Assembly: GCA_035222895.1 (NCBI GenBank)
Contig: JAVYIG010000694.1
Span: forward strand, 186,001-250,000
Length of the DNA stretch: 64,000 bases
Reading direction: 5' to 3'
Source of the DNA: Strongylocentrotus droebachiensis
Lineage: Eukaryota; Echinodermata; Echinoidea; Camarodonta; Strongylocentrotidae
Positions 48,001 through 57,495 of this stretch are shown here, one piece after another. Positions within the stretch are counted from its first letter, which is position 1. Every line of letters starts with the position of its first letter. The notes under the pieces were generated by a model, which saw only the letters and a program-made list of their open reading frames with translations, did not search any database and was not told the DNA's origin. Both the position numbers and the translations under genes were made by a program.

Positions 48001-51000
48001 AACAAGAATCCATAAAAATTTACATTTTTGATCCCAGAGTGGTCATGGCTGTCTGGACAAGTGGTTCAAGGTTGTCTGGGCTGACATCATAGGCATCTGC
48101 AATCTCATCTAATCTCCTGGTAGCTATCCTGGCAGCCATGTCATAACCATCAGCGATACGGATTGGATGGATCCCCCTATCCAGGAGCTGCTCTGCCTTC
48201 TCCAGTAGGGCTCCAGCAAGAACTAATAAAGATAACAAATTGATTCATAAGTGGTTTAAAAAAAAACCTGGCTAACTATTAAAATGGCTAAACTGTTTGA
48301 GACTTATACATTAGGGATCTTTAGTGACTGTATGCACACATCACTTGTTAACTAGTTGGAGACACCTGTTTGTGTTTACATGTAGGCTTTGACACTGAAA
48401 TTTGAAGGCAAGTCAGTTGGGTGAGCTTGTCAGAACCCACAAAGCACATTTTCGAATCATGAAATTCATAGCCCAGTGCTTGTCATCATACTTGCTGTGA
48501 AAAGATCTAAAAGAAGTGAATTGAGATTTGAGAAAAGTGCACTAAAATTAGAAAAGAGTGATGCCATATGTACATATATGTAAACTCTCACTATGAATAT
48601 GACGGACAAAGAAAGCGGACAAAATATACAGTTCCTCAGGTAGACAAAAGAACATCCCTTCACTGCTATTATGTAAAAAGGAGAATATGCATGTGACACC
48701 TGTTCTACACATTTGTATGTAATAGCAGTGAAGGATGTTCCTTTGTCTACCTGAGGAACTGAATATTTTGTCCGCTTTCTTTGTCAGTCATGTTCATAAT
48801 GTCTTACCCATCTTCATATTGTGGGATTATGTCAACTTCAAAGTAACATAACAACTTGAAATCTTTGTACTACTTTCTAACTTCATGAGCATTTATTGAA
48901 AAAGTATATACTTACCAACAACACCGGTTGTGCCATCTCCAATCTCATCATCTTGTGACTTGGCGAGTTGGACCATGAGCTTAGCAATCTGGTGGTCCAC
49001 ATCCATCTTGTCCAAAATGGTGGCTCCATCATTGGTTACTGTTACCTCACCATCAGGGCTGAGAAGCATTTTATCCAAGCCTGAATTCATGACAACACAC
49101 ATTTGTTTGTAAAGAATGTTGCACAACTTACAAGTTGCTTTGTAATGGTACAATGCATGCTGTTGGTTTCAAATATTTGAAAGTAATCATTAAGCTAAAA
49201 GAAGTCCGACATAGTGTTAGGGACTGCCTCTCATAATGGAGTAGTTTACTGCAGGCTGTACAACAGCACAAGACTTGGCTTGCAGTGACAAAAAGAGGCT
49301 ATTGCTATACAAATAAAAGCATCAACAATGCATTTTTGGCTATGTCAGCTGCCATTTTGTTTTACATGTCAAAGTTTATTTTCAACAAAGATCATCAAAG
49401 TTGGATTCACAAGGTGTATGAAACAGGATCAAGCTTCTTCTATTCCATTCCCAACTGGACCATAGTAACTGGTAGAGAGCAAGTGTAGACTGCTCAAAAG
49501 ATATGACAGAAATGTCAAAAAGAGTCTCCTAAACCTGCCTCTCCTGATTATTTACCTAATTTTATCACTTTCTTATTTAGCTTCACCACTGTCTATAACA
49601 AAGTCATTAAGGGACTTACCATTTGGACCTAGTGAAGTTCGTAATGTGTTTGCAACCGTCTTAGCAGCAAGAATATGAGACTGTAAGAAGAGAAAATATA
49701 GAATGAGCCGTCAACGACCAACTAGAAAAAGGAATAAATTGTAATATGCTTGTGAGTCAAATTAAAGATCCTCCATAATTTAAAACTGAATCTGTCTTGC
49801 TGTTCATGTTTGAGCCCAGAGAAACTTATTTATTATGTCTCACAAATGACATCATCATGATAGATACAGGTAGTCTATACATGTAATAATTATCACATAG
49901 TGAGTTACTCTAGCATGGCTTGCTGGCCCCACAGGTCACAATACAGTCAGGTGGGGAATTCCGATTACCATGCCCGATAAAGGTTTGCAAGTTGAATATT
50001 CAAACCACATACCTCACCTAGTCAGTACACAGACCCGTTTCACAAAGCCTTTTATCAATGACAAATGACAAAAATCAGTGACAAATCTGCTGATAACCAA
50101 TCAGAAGCAAGGATTTCACTGGCTTAACTTATAACAGAAGTTTTGTGAAATGGGGGCCCAGGTCTGTGAATTTATATCAGCCAAGTGATAACCTGTGATA
50201 TTTGGGTGCTTGATTACGCACCCGAAATTTTTTCCTAAAATCCTTCCCATAGAGAATGCATGCATCCCTATGCAGTCTAGAGTAAAGGAGCCGGTTTTCG
50301 GCCACTTAAGACAAAATCCTATTTTTTGGACTCTTTACTTCCTATTTATTATCATTTCTTGTTCAAATCATGAAGCAAATATTATTATTATTTAAACAAA
50401 AAAGAATCCCAGAAAAAAATCACGAATTGCCATGACAATATTCATTTCAATTTTCACTGTTTTGGAGCCAGTTATCGACCTAGTGATTCAGTTTACGACC
50501 GCATGTACAAAGTCAATAGGAAGCGCTCGCGCGCGCCGTGTGTTTCCGCGCTGATGTATAGCGCAAGCGGACGGAGCAGGTATCCCACGCCGGAGCTCCC
50601 GGGTGCTCACCAGGTCGAAGACAGGCACAGCGGTGATCGGAAGTTGGAATCTGAATTGGACAGACATATCGTGTGTGCGTGGCGGGGTCCGGCTGCATTG
50701 ATTTAATACATGCGATGAGATACTTTTGAGCTTGCGACTAACACAAAATCGGGCTCTAAATCTGAAAAATACTTGAAATAAAGCTCATTTTATGGTACCC
50801 ATATTTCTTACATACACGCGTAAGAAACTCGATTTTTCAGATTTGGGTAGCGGGACCGCCGATTACATCGCTAAAATGTGATATTTTAGGATATATTTTC
50901 CATTGCAAATGTGGTTCTTCAGTGACTCTGGCATGGTATGGTATGTGTGGGATATGTGATATGCTATTAGAGTAAAGGAGCCGGTAATCAGCCATCTTCA

Positions 51001-53450
51001 GTTTTCGGCCGATTGGTTGGATGCATGGTAAAATCACATTAAAATACATGGCATAATAGCACAACACATATCCCACACATACCATACCATGCCAGTGTCA
51101 CTGAAGAACCACATTTGCAATGAAAAATATATCCTAAAATATCACATTTTACGACCGCATGTAGAGTAAAGTACCCGGTTTTCGGCCACTTAAGACAAAA
51201 TCCTATTTATTGGACTCTTTACTTCCTATTTATTATCATTTCTTGTTCAAATCATGAAGCAAATATTATTATTATTTAAACAAAAAAAGAATCCCCCAAA
51301 AAAATCACGAATTGCCATGACAATATTCATTTCAATTTTTACTGTTTTGGAGCCGGTTATCGGCCGAGCGTTTCAGTTTACGGCCGCATGTACAAAGTCA
51401 ATAGGAAGCGCTCGCGCGCGCGTGCGTTTCTGCGCTGATGTATAGCACAAGCGGGCGGAGCAGGTATCCCACGCCGGAGCTCCCGGGTGCTCGCCTGACC
51501 GAATACAGGCACAGCGGTGATCGGAAGTTGGAATCTGAATTAGACGGACATATCGTGTGTGCGTCGCGGTGTGCGGCTGCATTGATTTAATACATGCGAT
51601 GAGATATTTTTGAGCTTGCGACCAGCACAAAATCGGGCTCTATATCTGAAAAATCCTTGAAATAAAGCTCATTTTATGGTACCCATATTTCTTACATACA
51701 CGCGTAAGAAACTCGATTTTTCAGATTTGGGTAGCGGGACCGCCGATTACATCGCTAAAATGTGATATTTTAGGATATATTTTTCATTGCAAATGTGGTT
51801 CTTCAGTGACACTGGCATGGTATGGTATGTGTGGGATATGTGTTATGCTATTATGCGATGTATTTTAAAGTGATTTTACCATGTATCCAACCAATTGGCC
51901 GAAAACCGGAGCTGACCGATTACCGGGTACTTTACTCTACAAAGTCAATAGGAATTATTGACTTTGTACATGCGGCCGAAAACTGGTTCGCTATGTCGAT
52001 AACTGACTCCGAAACAGTGAAAATTGAAATGAATATTGTCATGGCAATTTGTGATTTTTTTTTTGTTTAAATAATAATAATATTTGCTTCATGATTTGAA
52101 CAAGAAATGATAATAAATAGGAAGTAAAGGGTCCAAAAAATAGGATTTTGTCTTAAGTGGCCGAAAACCGGCTCCTTTACTCTATGCGATGTATTTTAAA
52201 GGGATTTTACCATGCATCCAATGGATCGGTCGAAAACTGGAGCTGGTCGTTTACCGGCTCCTTTACTCTATGTGCATTGCGCTATCATGCAAAATTGATC
52301 AAAGTGTTTTTTGAACAAATCAAGATTCAAACCTTTATTTCCTGTAATCCTAAAGTAGGCATGTTCATAGGGCACTAGAGGGCGCTTTGTGCTTGTTCTT
52401 TTTTTGCTAGCCCCAAGGGATCACAAGTTAGACTAGACCCTATTACAGTTTAAAAATAATGTTACCTCCATCGTTCGGAAACCCATGGCAACGGCGCGTA
52501 GAATCTGTACATCAGTACATGCATATGCAATTTGGACTGTGTGTGATAATGTGTGTGTGTTTGTGTATTGATTGCTATCACGCTCAAGTAGCGCATGCAG
52601 CTAAGCAACACACGTTCAGACACTGGTCCCTAGACCTAGAGTAGATCGATGATTTGATTACCGAAACAATGTTTTTGAACTCGATGTGTGCCAAGTCCAA
52701 GATTAATTAAGAGTTGGCCGCAACACTTTCACGCAGTGGCATTTTTCACGGGACTACGCTGGAGTCGTGTATTGCAGCAGCCATGTGCGCAGTTTGCCAC
52801 TTGCCGATGCGGGTTAAAAAAGGTCTCAAGTTGGCACCCAACCCTCCATTGCATTGACTTGTGTGGTTAAGGGGGGGACCAAAAATGGAGGGGGGGGGGG
52901 TTTACATTAAAATATCGTTATTTCATCGACATAGGGTAATGATCTTGGTATTACACCCCCCTAGGCCTACTTTAGATGTAGCCTATTTGTTATGGTCTTT
53001 CGAATGGTACTATTTTTAAAGAGATTCAATGAACTTTATTTTTTCGTTCACGTAGGGTCTACCTCGCCAGTGATTCAAATTCAATGAATCATTCAATTGT
53101 TTTCAGGGGTTTTGAGAAACTACAATATTTTTAGCAACTTTTTCAATAGATTTTGATGTAGTCTAGGCCTAGACCATGCACAAATATTGAACTCTATGAC
53201 TCTTCACTCTCTGCATAATCAACAACAATTTTGGGGTGATTTGTTGTAAAACATATCTCTGAGTCTGACTAGGAAAGCAAGACGATTGAAATTGAGAGAT
53301 AAGTACACACAGATGTAAGTTAGTGGGACTAAATATTAGACCTACCTTCTGGGCTTCGATCCCAGTTAACCTCGACTTAGAGTCTTGATCTCTGATGATG
53401 ATGAAAGGCCGACCATATTCATCGAAAGCTAGAGATCCCATAGAAGACAT
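42079..53450 (-). CDS. CCT5: T-complex protein 1 subunit epsilon (CCT5)
   Basis: Complete gene of 11 coding exons, 1620 nt, 539 aa (human CCT5 is 541 aa). Exons in transcript order: 53346-53450, 49620-49680, 48916-49080, 48024-48222, 47302-47494, 46358-46507, 45709-45828, 44812-44997, 43895-44032, 43135-43315, 42079-42200. The product is one of eight subunits of the cytosolic TRiC/CCT chaperonin, which folds actin, tubulin and other proteins with ATP. Key motifs: start [16 protein letters not shown], nucleotide-binding [10 protein letters not shown] and [31 protein letters not shown], the apical [56 protein letters not shown] and [15 protein letters not shown]. Every junction has a GT-AG pair and keeps the frame. 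Nine of the ten introns carry snoRNA-like elements in the sense direction, so the gene is probably also a snoRNA host. Confidence 0.97.
42951..43039 (-). ncRNA. Box C/D snoRNA candidate, CCT5 intron 10
   Basis: 89 nt in the host sense direction. Terminal stem GCAAG/CTTGC, box C ATGATGA (43027-43033), box D CTGA (42956-42959) and an internal CTGA within GTGGGTTCTGACAAGCTCAC. Same family as the copies in introns 3, 4, 6, 7, 8 and 9. The guide target was not identified. Confidence 0.75.
43747..43836 (-). ncRNA. Box C/D snoRNA candidate, CCT5 intron 9
   Basis: 90 nt copy with the same terminal stem, box C and box D. It has one extra A in the GTGCTTT(T)GTGGG block relative to the others. It shares about 200 bp of 3' flank with the intron 10 copy. 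Confidence 0.75.
44214..44302 (-). ncRNA. Box C/D snoRNA candidate, CCT5 intron 8
   Basis: 89 nt copy: GCAAGT, then ATGATGA, ..., CTGACTTGC. The 3' flank is shared with introns 9 and 10. Confidence 0.75.
45358..45446 (-). ncRNA. Box C/D snoRNA candidate, CCT5 intron 7
   Basis: 89 nt copy with the same boxes. Sequence just before box D is CACTCAA rather than CACTTTC as in introns 8-10. Flanks are unrelated to the other copies. Confidence 0.75.
46070..46158 (-). ncRNA. Box C/D snoRNA candidate, CCT5 intron 6
   Basis: 89 nt copy with terminal stem and boxes intact. The middle block differs (GATAAGTCTTGATTC instead of GAAATTTCATGATTC), and CACTTGC precedes box D. Confidence 0.72.
46738..46879 (-). 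ncRNA. H/ACA snoRNA candidate, CCT5 intron 5
   Basis: About 142 nt in the host sense direction with two hairpins. The 5' hairpin has lower stem GCATGG/CCATGC and upper stem CCCCAC/GTGGGG. The hinge contains an H box AGAGTA (ANANNA). The 3' hairpin has lower stem CTCAC/GTGAG and apical stem ATAGAT/ATCTAT. It ends ACATAC, that is ACA plus three nucleotides. The 5' pocket (ATCGGAATT and CCAG) can pair with 18S rRNA CUGG-UU-AAUUCCGAU, and 15 nt separate the upper stem from the H box, as the H/ACA rule requires. Confidence 0.82.
47818..47906 (-). ncRNA. Box C/D snoRNA candidate, CCT5 intron 4
   Basis: 89 nt copy with GCAAGT/ACTTGC terminal stem, ATGATGA, and CTGA at both internal and terminal sites. 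CACTCAA precedes box D. Confidence 0.75.
48408..48495 (-). ncRNA. Box C/D snoRNA candidate, CCT5 intron 3
   Basis: 88 nt copy, the most divergent at its start (ATGATGACAAGCACTGGG). Terminal stem and boxes are intact. CACCCAA precedes box D. Confidence 0.74.
48591..48800. repeat. Inverted repeat in CCT5 intron 3
   Basis: Left arm 48591-48675 and right arm 48712-48800 pair nearly throughout (GACAAAGAAAGCGGACAAAA, AGTTCCTCAGGTAGACAAA, TCACTGCTATTA) around a spacer of about 40 bp. It looks like a small foldback MITE. Target duplications were not resolved. Confidence 0.75.
49226..49299 (-). ncRNA. Nested hairpin in CCT5 intron 2, possible structured RNA
   Basis: Minus strand pairs GCCTCT/AGAGGC, then ACTGCA/TGCAGT, then GCTGT/ACAGC, with an AAACTA word (ANANNA-like) and an AACA 8 nt after the hairpin. 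It does not make a standard two-hairpin H/ACA RNA, so it may be chance. Confidence 0.25.
49833..49973 (-). ncRNA. H/ACA snoRNA candidate, CCT5 intron 1
   Basis: 141 nt second copy of the intron 5 H/ACA element. GCATGG/CCATGC and CCCCAC/GTGGGG stems, the pocket ATCGGAATT with CCAG, the H box AGAGTA, the CTCAC/GTGAG stem and terminal ACATAA are all preserved. Most differences fall outside the paired and box positions. Confidence 0.82.
50032..50160. mobile_element. Short inverted-end repeat (family copy 2)
   Basis: GACCCGTTTCACAAAG at one end and TTTTGTGAAATGGGGGCCC at the other. The core AATCAGTGACAAATCTGCTG is shared with 24103-24250. Confidence 0.7.
50970..52182. mobile_element. Middle element B, reverse orientation, split by C
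   Basis: Starts GAGTAAAGGAGCCGGTAATC and ends AACCGGCTCCTTTACTC, flanked by TA (50968-50969, 52183-52184). Relative to A and C its ends are swapped, so it lies in reverse orientation. Without C only about 440 bp remain, and the centre is rearranged with a small inverted duplication around ACAAAGTCAATAGGAAT. Confidence 0.7.
51164..51937. mobile_element. Inner element C, intact TA-flanked MITE
   Basis: 774 bp with ends GAGTAAAGTACCCGG / CCGGGTACTTTACTC and TA on both sides (51162-51163, 51938-51939). It interrupts GCATG-TA-CAAAGTC, a sequence found uninterrupted at 50501-50514 and 51387-51400, which proves the insertion and the TA duplication. Confidence 0.85.
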
Positions 53451-53992
53451 TTTTACGTGAAAATTGGAGATCTCATGAGCTGATTACTGGATGAGGATGG
53501 ATTTCTATCGCCCTTTTCTCGGCTGATTCACGTGAGAGATTCTAGAAGCCTCCAAATCAACCTTACTACTTTAGCCTCGTTCACTCAAATTTTTTCTAAA
53601 TTGATTAATAATAAAAAATATATAATCAAACAAATTTCTTATTTTTTCAACCAATAAAACCTTTTTAATAGACAATTAAATTATATTATTATTTTTTTAA
53701 TTACAAATATCTTGAAATAACTAAATTATATTTTCACTGTTGTCAGCCTCGTCCCTCTGGAAGTGATAACAACAACGGGACGTAACCAAGGAAATCCCCG
53801 TACAGACCATGCCAGACGCGACGCGATGCACCTGTTACACTGAAGTGAAGCGAAGCAGCCAAGATATACCCTCGATGAAAAACCTTTTCTGATCGTTTTC
53901 GGAGGGCGTTTTTCAACATTTCCTCTACAAAAAACAATATTTTTGGTCTTTCTTCAGGAGATATTTTACGTGTTGAGTTATTAGCTAAAATA
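53451..53992. promoter_or_regulatory. Divergent promoter spacer between CCT5 and SPMIP11-like gene
   Basis: 542 bp separate the two start codons, which face away from each other. The spacer has a GC-richer part beside each gene and a very AT-rich middle (53580-53730). No TATA box was placed with certainty. A head-to-head layout at this distance implies a shared or bidirectional promoter region. Confidence 0.6.
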
Positions 53993-55940
53993 ATGTCGTT
54001 CTTCAATCTTACAGAACTGGGATACCAATATCCTATACGTGCACAGGTGAAGGAGCCAAACCCAGTATATTCCTACCATCTCGCAAACTCTTTACCCGCG
54101 GGATCGTACGTCTCGCACAGACCAGAAACTGCAAAGCTTCCACCGATTAACATGCATAAATACAACAAAGTCATCGAGCCTGTAGATAATCCAGAACATC
54201 ACGGATCATATGTCAAATTTACCGAGAGATTGCATAAACATACACGATGTGCAAAAGGTAGGATTTTAGACCTATAACTTTTATTTAATGTCAAGTCTAG
54301 AAAATTCCTTAAATATACGGTAGGCATATTTCTACTTCTATTTCTAGTTCTACTTCTACGACGATACTCAGCAGGATCCATAACATAAGTCAGGATGTAG
54401 TGCTGAGGAATAAACTATCTACTACTTCTTTTTCTTTTTAAAATATTGTTATGTTTTTTATTATTTTGTTTTCATCGTTATTATTGTTATTGATATTATT
54501 ATCATTATTATTACTCTTGAGAAAATGTAACGAATGTCAGATTCATATATTAAGAAGAAATTAATGAATAGTCTGTGTAATGTAGAGTAAGATATAAATT
54601 GAACATCTATCATTGTTTATATTCTCTTATATTTTCACAAACCCTCATTTTATAATCGTAGGTATATTATTATTATTAATTATTATATCAGTATGATTTT
54701 TAAGCAGTGTGTTATATTTGGTTTTGAGCCTAACATTTCATTTCAGTTTTAAAGAATATCTCTAAAAAGAAAGAAAATGGAATATCTTCCTTATTATCAT
54801 TTAATCCCGTCTTTGTCAGGTCCCATTGATATATACCGCAACCCTGTGACGACAGCTCAGCTCCCTGGATCCTGGTATCGGAAGGAAGTTCCCTTGAAGC
54901 AGAGTGAGCCCTGGACATACGTCCCCAGACACGTCTGTGTCAGTAGTGAAATGACAAAGTATGTATCATTCTTTATTTTCTTTCTTTTGTTTATTCTTCT
55001 ATTTTTCATTGTTTGTTGTTGTGTTTAATGGTAGAATTGAAAAGACTGATGGAGCATGCTTTTTATTTTCTTCTTTTCTTCTTTTTTTTTTTATATAGTA
55101 AACCAAAACTGTTTTTTTTTTTTTACTGATGTCAACTATTGCCAAGATTAAAACCAGTAAAATATTTTGTATTGTTAAGTTACTTTTAAGTTAGTTAAAA
55201 GCAAACGAATAATTACTTAATATTTCGCAGTGGTAAAGTCATTACTACATATGTAATGCGATGGTGCATTTATGGCAAAAATGAGTTTTGCTGACAATTG
55301 AATTAGATACATGTGTAAGTAGTATATTTTGTCCATTCACTTGTATTTTTTGCCATAATGTATTTTGTTTCAGTTTGTTAAATAACATAATGTGTATTAT
55401 AACGCAATGTGCAAATTGTGGATCTGTATGTCATACGTAAAATTGGGATTTCTTTTCCTCGCTATGTTTTTATCATGGCCCATGACTGTATTCTTAATCA
55501 GCCCTGGGCCCTATTTCTTTAAACTTTTTATCAATAAAAAGTTACAATTAGTGTTATAAGCTACTAAAAATTGTGGCATTTGATTGGCTGAGAGCAAATT
55601 TGTCATAGAAACTTAGTATTTGTTATTAATAACGAGTTTTACGATCTTGGGCCCTGTTTAAAAAAATACTTTTTACTCATTTAATTCATTTTTATGAGAG
55701 GGTGGACATATTATACATTTACTGATATGACTTTAAAGTGCATGTTCCTTTCCATTATAATCTATTAAAAACTAAGCCCAGGATAAGTCATGCTTCATTT
55801 CATTTGAATTACTGTACAATGACATTTTCTCAATGAGGTTTACATTTTTCATTGATATGCATGCTCTTATTTTTCTCATATTTCTTGGCAGATTCGTGAA
55901 GGAGATGAGCACGACAAACAGGGAATTTTCTCTCTTTTAG
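53993..55940 (+). CDS. SPMIP11/TEX49-like sperm microtubule inner protein
   Basis: Three coding exons, 53993-54257, 54820-54958 and 55892-55940, give 150 aa in a consistent frame. Recognisable parts: start MSFFNLTELGYQYP, centre RPETAKLPPI, then DIYRNPVTTAQLPGSWYRKE, SEPWTYVPRH, and a C-terminus FVKEMSTTNREFSLF. The N-terminal FFN..LGYQ, the ..PWxxxxRH block and the terminal REFSLF resemble, from memory, the SPMIP11 (TEX49) family, small proteins inside sperm axonemal doublet microtubules. No signal peptide or membrane segment. The family assignment is from memory of vertebrate members and is the least certain part. The gene structure itself is solid. Confidence 0.75.
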
Positions 55941-57495
55941 AAGACAACAAATTTAAGGAAAATTTCAGTAAAGCCTTATTATGGACAATAATTGTATTAC
56001 ACATTATGGAACACAAGCCTTCGAACAAAAATGTGCTTATGATGTGCACCAGCGATTGACACACAAATTCCAAGTCTATGTCGATGTCGATTGGATTGCT
56101 TTGGTGGATTTTGATTTTATTTTTGTATTCAATAACTGTAACATGATAACAAGAGTATTGAAGTCATTATTTAATTTTCGGACATCTGAGTATCATTTAC
56201 CCCTTTTTTCTTTTTGTATATAACATGATATTCACCTAATACCTAAATCTTTAAATTAGATTTGAATCTTGCCGCGTATACTGCTGCTTCTTCTTTTCTC
56301 ATAATTTTTTTCTTTTATACCTGAAAAACAAAAACAAAAATATAATTTTGATGAAAGGGAGATGCCAGCTGGTTGAATATGCCTGTGTTTTACTATTTGC
56401 TTTAATTTGATTATCTCTACTTTGATACATATTGCGTAACCATGCATGAAGCTGTATATTCATTGCTGCAATTCATCTCTGCTAGAGCATCAATATACAG
56501 AGTTTGGCCAACCTGCTTCTTGTTGCTTACAATATATGAATACTGTTGTGCTTGGGTTTTGGGGGAGGGGTCACACTGAGGGGGGGGGGGGGGGGCAATA
56601 TACACCATGTTGTGATCAACACTAACTGAAACCAAGTCAGCCAAACTATCTAAATAGATGGCTCTGGTCTTCGCAGTTTGAACACAACTGTGGGAAACTA
56701 GATGAACTGTAGAACGATGACATAAAGTCAGTGTGAGGATCTATGGTGTACTTCAAGAATTATGAGTATTTGTCACATTAACCATTAGTGCCATTCACCA
56801 AGTATTCACCTTCAAACTATACATCGAAAGTAGAACCAAAGATTTGTTTTTGTCTATATGTAGATGTATTTCAAAGAAAGTATTTCAAAGAAAATAGTGA
56901 GGTGTTCTTTGTTTTTGTTATGTCTTTATTCACATAAACAAATATCTGCCTTTTCATTGAAACTTTCATTTTTTCTTTGAAACTTTCAACTTTCCCCACA
57001 TTTTCAAAGGAAAATGCTGCTTTGCAATATTTTATAACCTGGAATTAAATCGCAATTCACTAAAGAGGAAAAAAGTATAGCTGTAACAACATCACAAACA
57101 ACAAAATGATCAAGTGAATATAATGTCTCTACCGCAAGAGGGCTCTTCACATTTTTCTCGTTCAAGTATAATGTAACGAATTTTAAACGAAATCCTTGAT
57201 GTTTAATCATGTACATGTAATTAATGTAGTATTTGTTTTCCGTCATGCATAACAGACAAGAATGTGGAACATATATTTCAATAGTTTTTATCTTACTATG
57301 ACCTTGTCTCGTGGGCTGAAACGTCACTGTTTGACTTTCACGTTATTACTTGCATGTTTTTATCGACTGTATTGTAACTGTGTAAATCAAAAATAAGCAT
57401 AAATTTCAAAATTCTTTACTAAGCCAAATGTAATTTCATTAATCAATGTTGTAAAATGAGATGTGATCAATGTTTGTATATATTAAATAAACGTA
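55941..57495 (+). other. Probable 3' UTR and downstream of the SPMIP11-like gene
   Basis: No coding frame recognised. A poly-G run is at 56581-56596. An AATAAA within TATTAAATAAACG near 57485 is a possible polyadenylation signal, but whether the transcript reaches it is unknown. Confidence 0.4.

Larger units (their letters stand above)
50280..52268. mobile_element. Outer TA-flanked element A, split by element B
   Basis: Left end GAGTAAAGGAGCCGGTTTTC and right end ACCGGCTCCTTTACTC, each next to TA (50278-50279, 52269-52270). Its two pieces, 50280-50969 and 52185-52268, total about 774 bp, the same as intact element C. The join ATATGCTATTA/TGCGATGTATTTTAAAG matches the uninterrupted text in C. 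No coding capacity. TA duplication suggests a Tc1/mariner-type MITE. Confidence 0.75.

Noticed and set aside
42951-48495. CRISPR-like array interpretation of the repeated ~89 nt unit
   Set aside because: Spacing is hundreds of bases and follows intron boundaries of an animal gene; the units have snoRNA boxes.
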